This document shows positions 1 through 7,698 of a DNA stretch of 9,513 nucleotides, piece by piece (the first letter of the stretch is position 1; each line of letters starts with the position of its first letter). Where the stretch lies: assembly GCA_028717865.1 (NCBI GenBank), contig JAQUMZ010000077.1, positions 1-9,513 of the forward strand, read 5' to 3'. Both the position numbers and the translations under genes were made by a program. The DNA comes from Elusimicrobiota bacterium. GTDB lineage: Bacteria > Elusimicrobiota > Elusimicrobia > UBA1565 > UBA9628. Under the pieces are notes generated by a model. It made no database searches. It was not told the origin of the DNA and worked only from the letters and a program-made list of their open reading frames with translations.

Positions 1-1
1 G

Positions 2-3000
2 ACGCCCGAACAGCACAAGAAGATGGCGGCGGCGGATGAGATCTTCGTCGAATCGTTCAAGACCGTCCCCGTGGAGGAGCCGGACGTCGAGACCGCGACG
101 AGCATGCTGCGCGCCGGCCGGTCCTATTATGAGGAAAGCCACGACGTGCGGATTCCAGACGAAGCCCTGGTCACGGCCGTCAAAGCTTCGCATCAAATCG
201 ACCAGGACGGGTCCCTCCCCAGGAAAGCCGTCGATCTGGTGCGGGGTGCCGCCGAGGCCGCGCGGCCCGACAGCCTGCGCATGAATCTTTCGGTGGCGAT
301 ACGCGAAATGCAGAGGCAGCTCGCCGTGGCCTTGGGACAGGCGCGGCAAGCCCTGGTGGAGACGGGAAAGCCTTTGGTCCTTGCCCTTCCGGGCGAGATA
401 TACAACCGGGTCGCGGGCTTGGTCGAGAGCGCGCTGGTCTCCTATCGCGAGTTGTCCGGGGTGCAAGACGGCGAGGGCCTTGTCACTCCGGACCTCGTCG
501 AAAGGGAGCTTTCGCAGAAGACCGGGGTGCCGATCAGCCAGGTCGCCCGCGCCAACCGGGGCGACGACATCGAGCGTTACATAGATATGGAGGGCAAGCT
601 CTCCGCCAAGGTGATCAATCAGGAAGTCGGAGTCGCGGCCGTATCCAAGGCGGTCCGCCGAAACAAGGCCGGGCTCTCCGACCCCACCAAACCGCTGGGT
701 AATTTCATCTTCCTCGGCCCGACCGGCGTGGGCAAGACCCACTTGGCCAAGATGCTCGCCGAGTTCCTCTTCGACACCGAAGAGGCCATGCTCCGGCTGG
801 ATATGACCGAATACATGGAGAAGCATTCCGTCTCAAGCCTCACCGGAGCGCCTCCCGGCTACATCGGCTACGAAGAGGAAGGCCAGTTGACCGGGGCCGT
901 GCGCCACAAGCCTTATTCGGTCGTCCTCTACGACGAGTTCGAGAAGGCGCATCCCGACGTCATGAACGTCTTTCTGCCGATACTCGACGACGGCCGCCTG
1001 ACCGACAAGAAAGGACGCACCGTCAATTTCAAGAACACGATAAACATTTTCAGCTCGAACGCAGGCATGGATCAAGTGCCTACGGCCAGATACGAAGCCG
1101 AGCTGTCCCGGCTGGAGGGCGAGCTGGAGAAAACCCGCGAGGAGCTGGAGAGCGCGGCCGCGCAACGGCCCGGGCTGGAGGATCGGGCGCGCAAGCTGGA
1201 GGTTGACATCGCGCGCGTCGGGGCTGACTGGGACGCTGATATCGAGCGGGCCGGCCGCGAAGCCCTCAAGGAGCTCTACAAGCCCGAGTTCCTTAATCGG
1301 TTCGACGACATCATAGTCTTCAATCGTCTGACCCGGAATAACGTCCGCGCCATAGCCCGTCTCCAGATGGACATCCTGCGCAACATGGTCAAGGAACGCC
1401 AGGGCATCGATCTCGAGTGGACCGAGGAGGCCATCGAGCTGCTGGTGAAGGAAGGCTACTCCTCCGTCTATGGGGCGCGCCCCCTCAAGAGAGCGATCCA
1501 GAACCTCGTCGTCGATCGTCTGACGGATTGGACACTGGCCGGGGCCGGACAGGATGCTCGGGACGGTTCGATCCAACCGGCGTCGCCTCGGGGCAGCCGC
1601 ATCCGCATCGGGGCCGCCGAGGGCCGGATGACATTCGAGCATCTGGGTCGAGCCGAGGACCGCGTGGAGCGCGTGTCCCTGGAGGGCGCCGCCGAGCGCG
1701 TCACGCGCGAGCTCATGGATCTCGTCGAGCGGCTGGCCGCCGCCGACCTCTCCGGCGACCATGACGGCGTTCCCGCAGCACCCACCGAAGGCTTCCTGGA
1801 CTCCTTGCTGCGCGCAGAGTTTTCCGGCCGCCAGGAGGCTAAACCGGCCGGTCCCGCGCCAAGCCGGACCTTCGCCCCCGGCGAGAGCGCGGCCGTGCCC
1901 GAGCCGGTCGCTTGGGTGTCCGACGGCGACCGCTTCAAGAAGGACTCCGCGGTCGACGACGCCCTCGCGGACGTCGCGCGACGGGCCAAGGCGGCCGGCT
2001 GGCCGGCGCGGGCTCTGGCCCTGCTGGAGCCGGGGCTGGAAGGAGAGACTTGGCCGCAGCAGTTCCTCTATCACGCCGCGCGGATGGCCGCCCAGGCCGA
2101 GGCCGCGGAGCCGCCGCGGCTGGCGGCGCAAGTCGAGCCGGACCGCATCCGGCTGGTCATCCACGGCGCTCATGAGATGACGGCCGGCGAGAAGGAGTTC
2201 CTGGACCGGCATTTCACGGGCGAGCCGCCGCGGGACATGGACGCCGCGCAGCAATTGGCGGACCATATCCAGGTCTCGGAGAACATTCCGATGGACAGCA
2301 ACATGCTCTATCTCCATCGCCTGCTCAAGGACGCGCCTGGGGCGCGGATGGGCTACGCCCAGGGCGAGCAGGCCGCGGGCGGCCGGGGCACCGACTACTG
2401 GCTCGAGCTCGTTGGCGGCGGCCAGGCGCCGGCCGCGGCCGCCAGCGCGCCTTCCCAAAAGACGCCCGCCGCCGCGCCGGCCGAGTCGATCGCGGCGAGG
2501 GGGTCTCTTCCAGCCGGGAAGCTGACGCCCGAGCAGGTCCGGGCGCGCCGGAACGTCAAGGCCTTCCTGCTTGAGTACCTGAACGACCAGCAGGGGTTGG
2601 GGCGGGACCAGGACAAGATCGCGGGCCGGCTCGCCGCGGCCGAAGGCTGGGCGGGGTTGGCATCCGACTCCGACCTTCCGACGGCGAGGAAGTGGCTGGA
2701 TGAGGCCGAGACCCCGTGGCCGCTGGCCTTGGCCGCGGCGGTGCTTCTGGAGCGCCGCGGGGGGCCGCAGGACAAGGATATGCTTGAGGATGCCTTGCGC
2801 CGGGCTGCGCAACAGGCTGGCCATGATCAAAAGCCCCTGCGCGGGGCCTTGACGCGCGCCCTGGCCGCGACCTACGCCCGAGCCGGGCGTCAAGCGGCTC
2901 TGGACGCCTATGCCCGCTCCGCGGAGGAAAGCGACGAGGAATACGACGACGCCAGCGACATGCGCCGAGCCAGCCAGTTGGCCCTGGGACAGGCGGGCAC

Positions 3001-3688
3001 CGCCGAGGACCTCTCCAAGGTGGACACCTTGCCGGAGGCTCACGTCGCCCTGCTCTGGCGAGCTGCTCCGATACGGCTGGCGCGATTGCTTAAAATAGAA
3101 TGGCCGCTTCGGCCCGGTTCGGATGGCCGCCGGGCCCTGGAGGCCTTCCGCCAGGGCGTGGTGGCCGAGCCCCGCGGCGAGCTCAGGCGCATGGCAGCCG
3201 CCCTGGCGGGGTTCAAAGCCAAAGCCGATCCCAACGAGCTGGGATCGGGGCTTGCCGAGGCTTTCGCGGCAACGGCGGCACGCGCGGGCCGCACGCGGGG
3301 ACTGGGCCGGGAGCTCTCGGCTTTCGGCGGCAAGGCCGCGGATGCCCGCGCCTGGCCCGTGCTCCTGGCCCTGGTCCTCACGGCCCAGAAGGCGGCCGAC
3401 GCCGAGGCCCTGCCCGCGCTCGAGGCTGTCCTGGATTGGGACCCGGCGCAAGTCCACGCGCTCAACGAGCAAGCCTATTTCCAGGCGCCGCTGGCCTGGG
3501 CCAGGACCGTCGTGGAAGGCGGACGCTATGACGCCTTCGCCGCGCAGATCGACGAGATGGCGGGTTCCTCCAATCCCATGCGGGTCGCCGCGGCCTTGCA
3601 CGCGATGCGGCTCGAGGCCGCCCGGGAAGTCCGCAGCTACCCTCCAGCCAAGGGAACCTTGCCCAGCTTCCTGGCCCGGGCCGGATGA
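2..3688 (+). CDS. Clp/Hsp100-family AAA+ ATPase (ClpB/ClpC-like), 5'-partial, with ~670-residue C-terminal extension
   Basis: This is an ATP-driven protein unfoldase of the double-ring Clp family. The reading frame is open to the left edge, and the residues before the ATG at 23 (TPEQHKK) already match the conserved end of Clp ATPase domain 1, so that ATG is internal and the gene starts outside the window. Residues here count the ATG at 23 as 1. The domains are: end of NBD1 (to about 77), short ClpC-sized middle domain (about 78-150), and NBD2. NBD2 has Walker A GPTGVGKT (232-239), pore loop GYIGY (279-283), Walker B with D304-E305, sensor-1 N346, arginine finger R426 in FLNRFDD, and sensor-2 GAR (484-486). 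All key NBD2 residues are present. Oddities are lost NBD1 arginine fingers, a coiled coil at about 357-411, and an Ala-rich extension from about 550 to 1221 with Pro/Ala linkers near 600-630 and 798-832. The extension looks helical but I recognise no family. Whether it disaggregates or feeds a protease is unknown. Confidence 0.93.
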   Translation, partial: TPEQHKKMAAADEIFVESFKTVPVEEPDVETATSMLRAGRSYYEESHDVRIPDEALVTAVKASHQIDQDGSLPRKAVDLVRGAAEAARPDSLRMNLSVAIREMQRQLAVALGQARQALVETGKPLVLALPGEIYNRVAGLVESALVSYRELSGVQDGEGLVTPDLVERELSQKTGVPISQVARANRGDDIERYIDMEGKLSAKVINQEVGVAAVSKAVRRNKAGLSDPTKPLGNFIFLGPTGVGKTHLAKMLAEFLFDTEEAMLRLDMTEYMEKHSVSSLTGAPPGYIGYEEEGQLTGAVRHKPYSVVLYDEFEKAHPDVMNVFLPILDDGRLTDKKGRTVNFKNTINIFSSNAGMDQVPTARYEAELSRLEGELEKTREELESAAAQRPGLEDRARKLEVDIARVGADWDADIERAGREALKELYKPEFLNRFDDIIVFNRLTRNNVRAIARLQMDILRNMVKERQGIDLEWTEEAIELLVKEGYSSVYGARPLKRAIQNLVVDRLTDWTLAGAGQDARDGSIQPASPRGSRIRIGAAEGRMTFEHLGRAEDRVERVSLEGAAERVTRELMDLVERLAAADLSGDHDGVPAAPTEGFLDSLLRAEFSGRQEAKPAGPAPSRTFAPGESAAVPEPVAWVSDGDRFKKDSAVDDALADVARRAKAAGWPARALALLEPGLEGETWPQQFLYHAARMAAQAEAAEPPRLAAQVEPDRIRLVIHGAHEMTAGEKEFLDRHFTGEPPRDMDAAQQLADHIQVSENIPMDSNMLYLHRLLKDAPGARMGYAQGEQAAGGRGTDYWLELVGGGQAPAAAASAPSQKTPAAAPAESIAARGSLPAGKLTPEQVRARRNVKAFLLEYLNDQQGLGRDQDKIAGRLAAAEGWAGLASDSDLPTARKWLDEAETPWPLALAAAVLLERRGGPQDKDMLEDALRRAAQQAGHDQKPLRGALTRALAATYARAGRQAALDAYARSAEESDEEYDDASDMRRASQLALGQAGTAEDLSKVDTLPEAHVALLWRAAPIRLARLLKIEWPLRPGSDGRRALEAFRQGVVAEPRGELRRMAAALAGFKAKADPNELGSGLAEAFAATAARAGRTRGLGRELSAFGGKAADARAWPVLLALVLTAQKAADAEALPALEAVLDWDPAQVHALNEQAYFQAPLAWARTVVEGGRYDAFAAQIDEMAGSSNPMRVAAALHAMRLEAAREVRSYPPAKGTLPSFLARAG

Positions 3689-3694
3689 TCCGGC
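3680..3694. terminator. Palindrome over the Clp stop codon, possible weak bidirectional terminator
   Basis: GCCGGAT (3680-3686), one centre base, then ATCCGGC (3688-3694) form a perfect inverted repeat. As RNA it would give a 6-bp GC-rich stem with the TGA stop codon as the loop. It lies between two convergent genes whose stop codons are only 10 bases apart, so it is the only obvious structure that could end either transcript. No T-tract follows on either strand. An imperfect outer pair (GGGAACCTT near 3654-3662 with AAGGTCCC at 3701-3708) could extend it. Termination is inferred from position and symmetry only. Confidence 0.25.
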
Positions 3695-3698
3695 TCGC

Positions 3699-6600
3699 TT
3701 AAGGTCCCGGCTCCGGCTTCAGTCCCGCCAGGTCCCAGAGCAGTATCTCGGAGGTGATCTCGGAGCCGGTGAGCAGTTTTCCGCCGGCCTCGATGTCGAA
3801 GGTCGAAAGCTGCTCCTTGGGCTCGGAGGCGGGACGCAGGATGGCGGTCAGGCGGCCGGTCGCCGTCTCCCAGGCTAGCAGCGCCGGCGCGTTGTGACTC
3901 GTGATCAGATAGCGGCCGTCGGGAGTCTCGCGCAGCTGGGAGACCCAGTACTTCGAGCCCACCAGGGTCGAACGGAGCACTCTCACGGAGCCCGACTCCA
4001 CGTTCCAAGCCCGGGCGTACGCGCCGCCCGTGTACAAGACGCTGCCGTCGCGGCTCAGGGCCAGGGCATTGACGCTCTCGTGGAGCGTAGCGTATATCCG
4101 GTCGCAGGCCTGCTCGAATCTCTCCGGATCGATCGTCCAGCGCCGGGCGCTGTTGTCGAGGCTTCCGGTATAGAGGCGTTTGCCGTCGGGGCTCGGCAGC
4201 AGGGAACTGATCATCTTTCCATGGCCAGCGAATTTCGCCAGGCCTTCGCCGGTGTTTACATCGATAAGGTAGGCGTTGCGGTCGTTGCCGCCCGTGAAGA
4301 TCCGGTCGTGGTCGAGCGGGTGGAAGGCCAGGGCGTGGGCGCCGATGCCGCGCAGCTTCGGCCGATAGGCCTCCCCGGTGCGGACGTCAACGAAATGCAG
4401 CGAGTTGTCGTTGGGCGCCACGGCCAGCACGCGCCCGTCGGCGCTGAGCGCCATGGCAAGGATCGACCTCTCGCTGCAGCCGTCGTAGGCCCATAGGATG
4501 TTGCCCGTCGCCGGATCGATGCGCCGGAGCATCCCATTGCTCGAGGCGACGAAGGCCGTGCCGGCGGGGCCCCAGAGCGTCTGGGTCACCGGTTCGGGGT
4601 CTTTGGGATCCTCCGTGCCGCGCGGGTAGGGGTAGTCGAGCTCGGGGCCCAGCGGCCGGATCACGGCCAAAGGCGGCGCGGATCCTTGGCGAAGCTCGGG
4701 CAGGCGATCCTGCGCCAAGGCGGCGCGCACGCCCGGTTCCAGGCCGCGGCCATAGCCTCCGAGCCCGAAAATCCGGCGCAGGAACTCGCGCAGGCGCGGA
4801 CCCAGGCGGCTGTCGGAGGCTCGCAGCAGCGCCGCGGCGTAGTGGAAGGCGGCCCAGACGTCTATGAAGCCGTCGCCGGACTTGATGGCCGGGGCGATCC
4901 TGCGCGCCGTGGCGCTCATGGCGTGGCGGGCGATGTCCATGGCGTAGAGAGCCAGCTTCCGCGGCGGAAGCTCAGGCAGGTAGTCGGACAGCAAGACCAG
5001 GCAGGCTCGCGTCAGCAGGAGGAACGCGCCGAAGCCGGCGGGCGTGCTCATCGAGGTTCCCGAATGGATGATCCCCTGCCCGCCGAGTTCGGGCAGGAAG
5101 TCCCCCCGCTCGGGGATCGTCGCGCCCAGCAGGTAGCGGCCGACCGTGGTTTCGTCCGGCTTGGGCGGGAAATCTGGAAACAGGTCCGGCCGCAGCGTGG
5201 TGGCCCAGCTTCCTGGCCCGTCGGCGGTGAAATCCGTGGCGCTGCCGTCGGCGTCCGCGGCGCCGATGGTCTTGATGCGCTTGACGGCCTTCGGGAATGA
5301 GCGCCGACCCAGGACCAGGTCCGTCAGGAAATAGGCGATGCCGGGCGTGGAGATCGTGTCGCTCATGTCGCCGCCGAGGTTGCCGGCGGCGATGTTGTGG
5401 TGGATTCCCTCCGCGGCGGTCTTCATGAACAGCTCGACCGGGACGTACTCGGGCGAGCCGGTCCACTCTCCCCAGGAGTTCGTGGTCGCAAGGGCGCCGT
5501 CGGCCACGGCCTGGCTGAGCAGGAGAGCGGCCTTGCCCTCCGATATGCTGCCGTTGGGCGCGATGTTGTAGTTGCGGCCGCTGAAGTTGAAGATGTCCAT
5601 GGCGACCACGGTGCTCGCGGTATGGGTGCCGTGGTCGACGTGGCTGGGTTCGTTGAAGACCGAGCGCTCGAAGCGCTCTTCCAGGAAGCGGTGGCCGGTG
5701 TGGACCCAGGAATCCAGGATGGCCCAGGGCAGGTTCGGATTGACCGCGGTCACGCCCAGGACGAACCTGTAGAACGTCTCGCGCAGCCAGCGCAGGCCCC
5801 GCCCCAGCGGCGAGAGTTCCTGCTCCCGGGCCCGCTGCCGGCTCGGCGCCAGCGGCTCCCCGAGCACTTTTTTGAGCTCGGCCTGCAACTTGTCGGCGCC
5901 AGTGATGGCGGCCAGCTGCCTGAAGTCCGTGATCTGCGCGCGGCTGATCGCGGGCTTGAACAAATCGGGATCGGCGGGGATGTCCGAGGGCCTGTCCCGG
6001 ATGCGGATGGTGAAATCCAGCGCCTTGAGCTCGCGCAGAAGCGAGGCGTCGCCCGGAGCGTCCAGGATCAGCGCGTTGATCTTGCGGATCGTGCCGATGA
6101 GCCGGGCGTCGTGGGCTTGCAGCAGTTCGGGAGGCATTCCGGCCTGCCGGAGCTGGGCCTCCAGTTTGGCCGCGACGACGGCGGGCTGCGTCCCTTTGGC
6201 GAGAAGAAGGTCGCCGTAGACATCCTCGGTCGGGACGCGCGGCGAGCCCTCGGGCAGGGTGAGCATGATCTCAATGCGGCCTTTCCGCCAGCGGCCCGCC
6301 TCGTACTCGGAGAACTCATCGCGCGACAGGAGGGAGCCAATCTCGGATCCCGCTTTCGCGGCGTCGAGAGGGACTTCGGCCAAGTCGTCGATCCGGTAAG
6401 AGAAGGCTGGCGGCAGGGAAGGGCGCGGCGACCCAGGATCGGACGAGAATCGCGCGGGACCGCCGCCGCGTCCCATGTGATAGATGGCGGCCTTCTCCGA
6501 CAATCTGAGGAACAGCTCTTGCGCGGGGTCGGCGCCGGTTTGCGCCAAGCGTGCGTAGAGGGCGGCCCTATGCCAGTGATCGGCGGACTCGTCCGCCGAC

Positions 6601-7580
6601 TCGAAGAATTTGCCTCCGGTCGGCACGAGCGAGAAAGACCGCAACGCGAGCTTTTCCAGCTCCTCGGGCAGGTTGCCGTAGTCGGCGGCCGGAACGCCGA
6701 AGATATTCTCGACGCCGAGGCCGTCAGCGAGCCCGACGTGCGCGAAGCCGACGAGGACGAGGGCTTTCCCGCCGGGCCGCAGCGCATCCTGCAGCCGCGA
6801 GGCCATGAACTTGTTGCGCTGGCGCATGGCCACTTCGGCGACGGCCTCATTGAGCCCGGGCCGGTAGAGATTGTCCGCATTGAGGATGAAGCGTTCCAAC
6901 GCGTCCGGGTCGGTCAGATAGCCGGAGGGGACCTTCGGATGCCGGGACGCGAGCTCCACGATCTGCGCGAACCAAGCGAGACGAGGCCTTTGCATGGCGA
7001 TGATGCCGACGCCCGCCGATCGGGCGGCCGCAAGCAAGGAGCGGATCTGCCGGGGAGGGTAATTATCGAACGCCTCGTCGGGCGGAGCGTCCCTGCGGCC
7101 TTCGAGATAATTCCGGAGTTCCGGTTCGCACGTCACCGGCAGATTCTCCAGCGCGAGCTGCGTGACCCCGGCGGCCTTCAGCCGGCCCAGGTTGGCGATG
7201 ATCCAGTCCAAGCCGGAGACGGAGAAGTGATTCTCCGCCCAGAGGATCACATCGGATTGACTCAAGATTTCCTCGACAGGCACTTGGGAGGAGGGGACCG
7301 CGGCCTGGGCATCGGATTCGGCGGGCACCGGGGTTTGAGCCGGCGTCGGCGCCGGCCGATTCTGCGGGGATGTGATCTCTTGGGCGCCGAGCTGTGCGGC
7401 GGGCTGCGGGCGGGCCGCGCCGCCCAATCTGGAGAGGGTCGCTCCTCCCTGGATGGAGCGAATGCCCGTCTTCGGGACCAGGGACGTGCGCGCCAGGAAC
7501 CCCGCGAAAGAAGGCCGGGACAGAAGCAAGGCCGTGGAAAAAGCCGCCGCGAACGAGAGGGCAGTCAAAAGCCTTTTCAT
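3699..7580 (-). CDS. Exported mosaic protein: ChaN/TIKI-like domain + I9-like propeptide + subtilisin (S8) protease + WD40 propeller
   Basis: A 1293-residue multidomain serine protease, predicted to be exported. Residues 1-26 are a Sec signal peptide (K2-R3, hydrophobic core, SFA at the cleavage site), followed by a Pro/Ala/Gln linker to about 100. Residues 103-320 resemble the ChaN/TIKI/erythromycin-esterase superfamily: AENH (E116, H118), LALEN (E145), QRNKFMA (R255-N256) and GFAH (H281). Residues 435-530 have the strand-helix pattern of an I9 subtilase propeptide. Residues 605-920 are a subtilase with D623 (AILDS), H650 (HGTH), oxyanion N734 (AAGN) and S843 (GTSMSTP), so it should be active. 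Residues 996-1288 contain seven WD40-like repeats with DG turns and W/V-D endings, enough for a closed propeller. The ATG at 7580 directly precedes the signal peptide and an in-frame stop lies upstream, so the start is firm although no Shine-Dalgarno is visible. The protein converges with the Clp gene. Substrate and partners are unknown. Confidence 0.93.
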   Translation of the reverse strand: MKRLLTALSFAAAFSTALLLSRPSFAGFLARTSLVPKTGIRSIQGGATLSRLGGAARPQPAAQLGAQEITSPQNRPAPTPAQTPVPAESDAQAAVPSSQVPVEEILSQSDVILWAENHFSVSGLDWIIANLGRLKAAGVTQLALENLPVTCEPELRNYLEGRRDAPPDEAFDNYPPRQIRSLLAAARSAGVGIIAMQRPRLAWFAQIVELASRHPKVPSGYLTDPDALERFILNADNLYRPGLNEAVAEVAMRQRNKFMASRLQDALRPGGKALVLVGFAHVGLADGLGVENIFGVPAADYGNLPEELEKLALRSFSLVPTGGKFFESADESADHWHRAALYARLAQTGADPAQELFLRLSEKAAIYHMGRGGGPARFSSDPGSPRPSLPPAFSYRIDDLAEVPLDAAKAGSEIGSLLSRDEFSEYEAGRWRKGRIEIMLTLPEGSPRVPTEDVYGDLLLAKGTQPAVVAAKLEAQLRQAGMPPELLQAHDARLIGTIRKINALILDAPGDASLLRELKALDFTIRIRDRPSDIPADPDLFKPAISRAQITDFRQLAAITGADKLQAELKKVLGEPLAPSRQRAREQELSPLGRGLRWLRETFYRFVLGVTAVNPNLPWAILDSWVHTGHRFLEERFERSVFNEPSHVDHGTHTASTVVAMDIFNFSGRNYNIAPNGSISEGKAALLLSQAVADGALATTNSWGEWTGSPEYVPVELFMKTAAEGIHHNIAAGNLGGDMSDTISTPGIAYFLTDLVLGRRSFPKAVKRIKTIGAADADGSATDFTADGPGSWATTLRPDLFPDFPPKPDETTVGRYLLGATIPERGDFLPELGGQGIIHSGTSMSTPAGFGAFLLLTRACLVLLSDYLPELPPRKLALYAMDIARHAMSATARRIAPAIKSGDGFIDVWAAFHYAAALLRASDSRLGPRLREFLRRIFGLGGYGRGLEPGVRAALAQDRLPELRQGSAPPLAVIRPLGPELDYPYPRGTEDPKDPEPVTQTLWGPAGTAFVASSNGMLRRIDPATGNILWAYDGCSERSILAMALSADGRVLAVAPNDNSLHFVDVRTGEAYRPKLRGIGAHALAFHPLDHDRIFTGGNDRNAYLIDVNTGEGLAKFAGHGKMISSLLPSPDGKRLYTGSLDNSARRWTIDPERFEQACDRIYATLHESVNALALSRDGSVLYTGGAYARAWNVESGSVRVLRSTLVGSKYWVSQLRETPDGRYLITSHNAPALLAWETATGRLTAILRPASEPKEQLSTFDIEAGGKLLTGSEITSEILLWDLAGLKPEPGP

Positions 7581-7698
7581 TATACGGTATGCTAGCCGAA
7601 TGCCTTAGGCGCGGCCATGAGACCTTTGGGCAGGAATGTCAGGCAAAATGGACCCAGGGCCTACCAGGGCCAAAGACTCATCCGGGTGCGCGCCGGAT
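7581..7698 (-). promoter_or_regulatory. 118-base gap before the mosaic protease gene; AT-rich -10-like hexamer touching its start
   Basis: This is the gap between the glycosyltransferase stop and the protease start. On the minus strand the bases before and into the start read TATAATG, with the hexamer TATAAT at 7579-7584 overlapping the ATG (7578-7580). A promoter there would start transcription inside the coding sequence, so it is either fortuitous or serves another purpose. No good -35 lies 17 bases upstream. No Shine-Dalgarno precedes the ATG. A directly repeated CCAGGGCC (7654-7661 and 7664-7671, 10-base period) and an eight-codon minus-strand frame (7592-7618) ending 11 bases before the start are also present; both could be chance. 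A separate promoter for the protease gene is plausible but not located. Confidence 0.25.
7680..7698 (-). terminator. Small hairpin abutting the glycosyltransferase stop codon
   Basis: Arms ATCCGG (7680-7685) and CCGGAT (7693-7698) with a 7-base loop form a perfect 6-bp stem that begins at the base after the TGA stop (7699-7701) on the minus strand. Downstream on that strand comes GAGTCTTTGG, a short T-containing stretch rather than a true T-tract. It may be a weak intrinsic terminator or 3'-end stabiliser separating the glycosyltransferase transcript from the protease gene. The same CCGGAT/ATCCGG arms occur in the palindrome at 3680-3694. Confidence 0.3.

Noticed and set aside
23..25. ATG at 23 as the true start of the Clp gene
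   Set aside because: The seven in-frame residues before it already match the conserved Clp NBD1 motif, and a real Clp protein needs an N-terminal region and the NBD1 Walker motifs upstream.
3080..3105. AT-rich blip (TTGCTTAAAATAGAATGG) inside the Clp gene as an internal promoter or frameshift site
   Set aside because: The -10-like match has no good -35, the reading frame is uninterrupted, and the stretch is short enough to be chance.
833..3601. 922-codon open frame on the minus strand opposite the Clp gene
   Set aside because: It is a mirror of strong GC codon bias; no recognisable motif, and the plus strand encodes clear Clp ATPase motifs.
2..3688. ClpV of a type VI secretion system
   Set aside because: No T6SS gene is adjacent, the middle domain is ClpC-sized, and the long helical C-terminal extension is not a ClpV feature.
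5397..7595. 732-codon open frame on the plus strand opposite the mosaic protease
   Set aside because: Rich in Gly, Arg, Gln and Glu with no domain signature; the opposite strand carries signal peptide and catalytic motifs.
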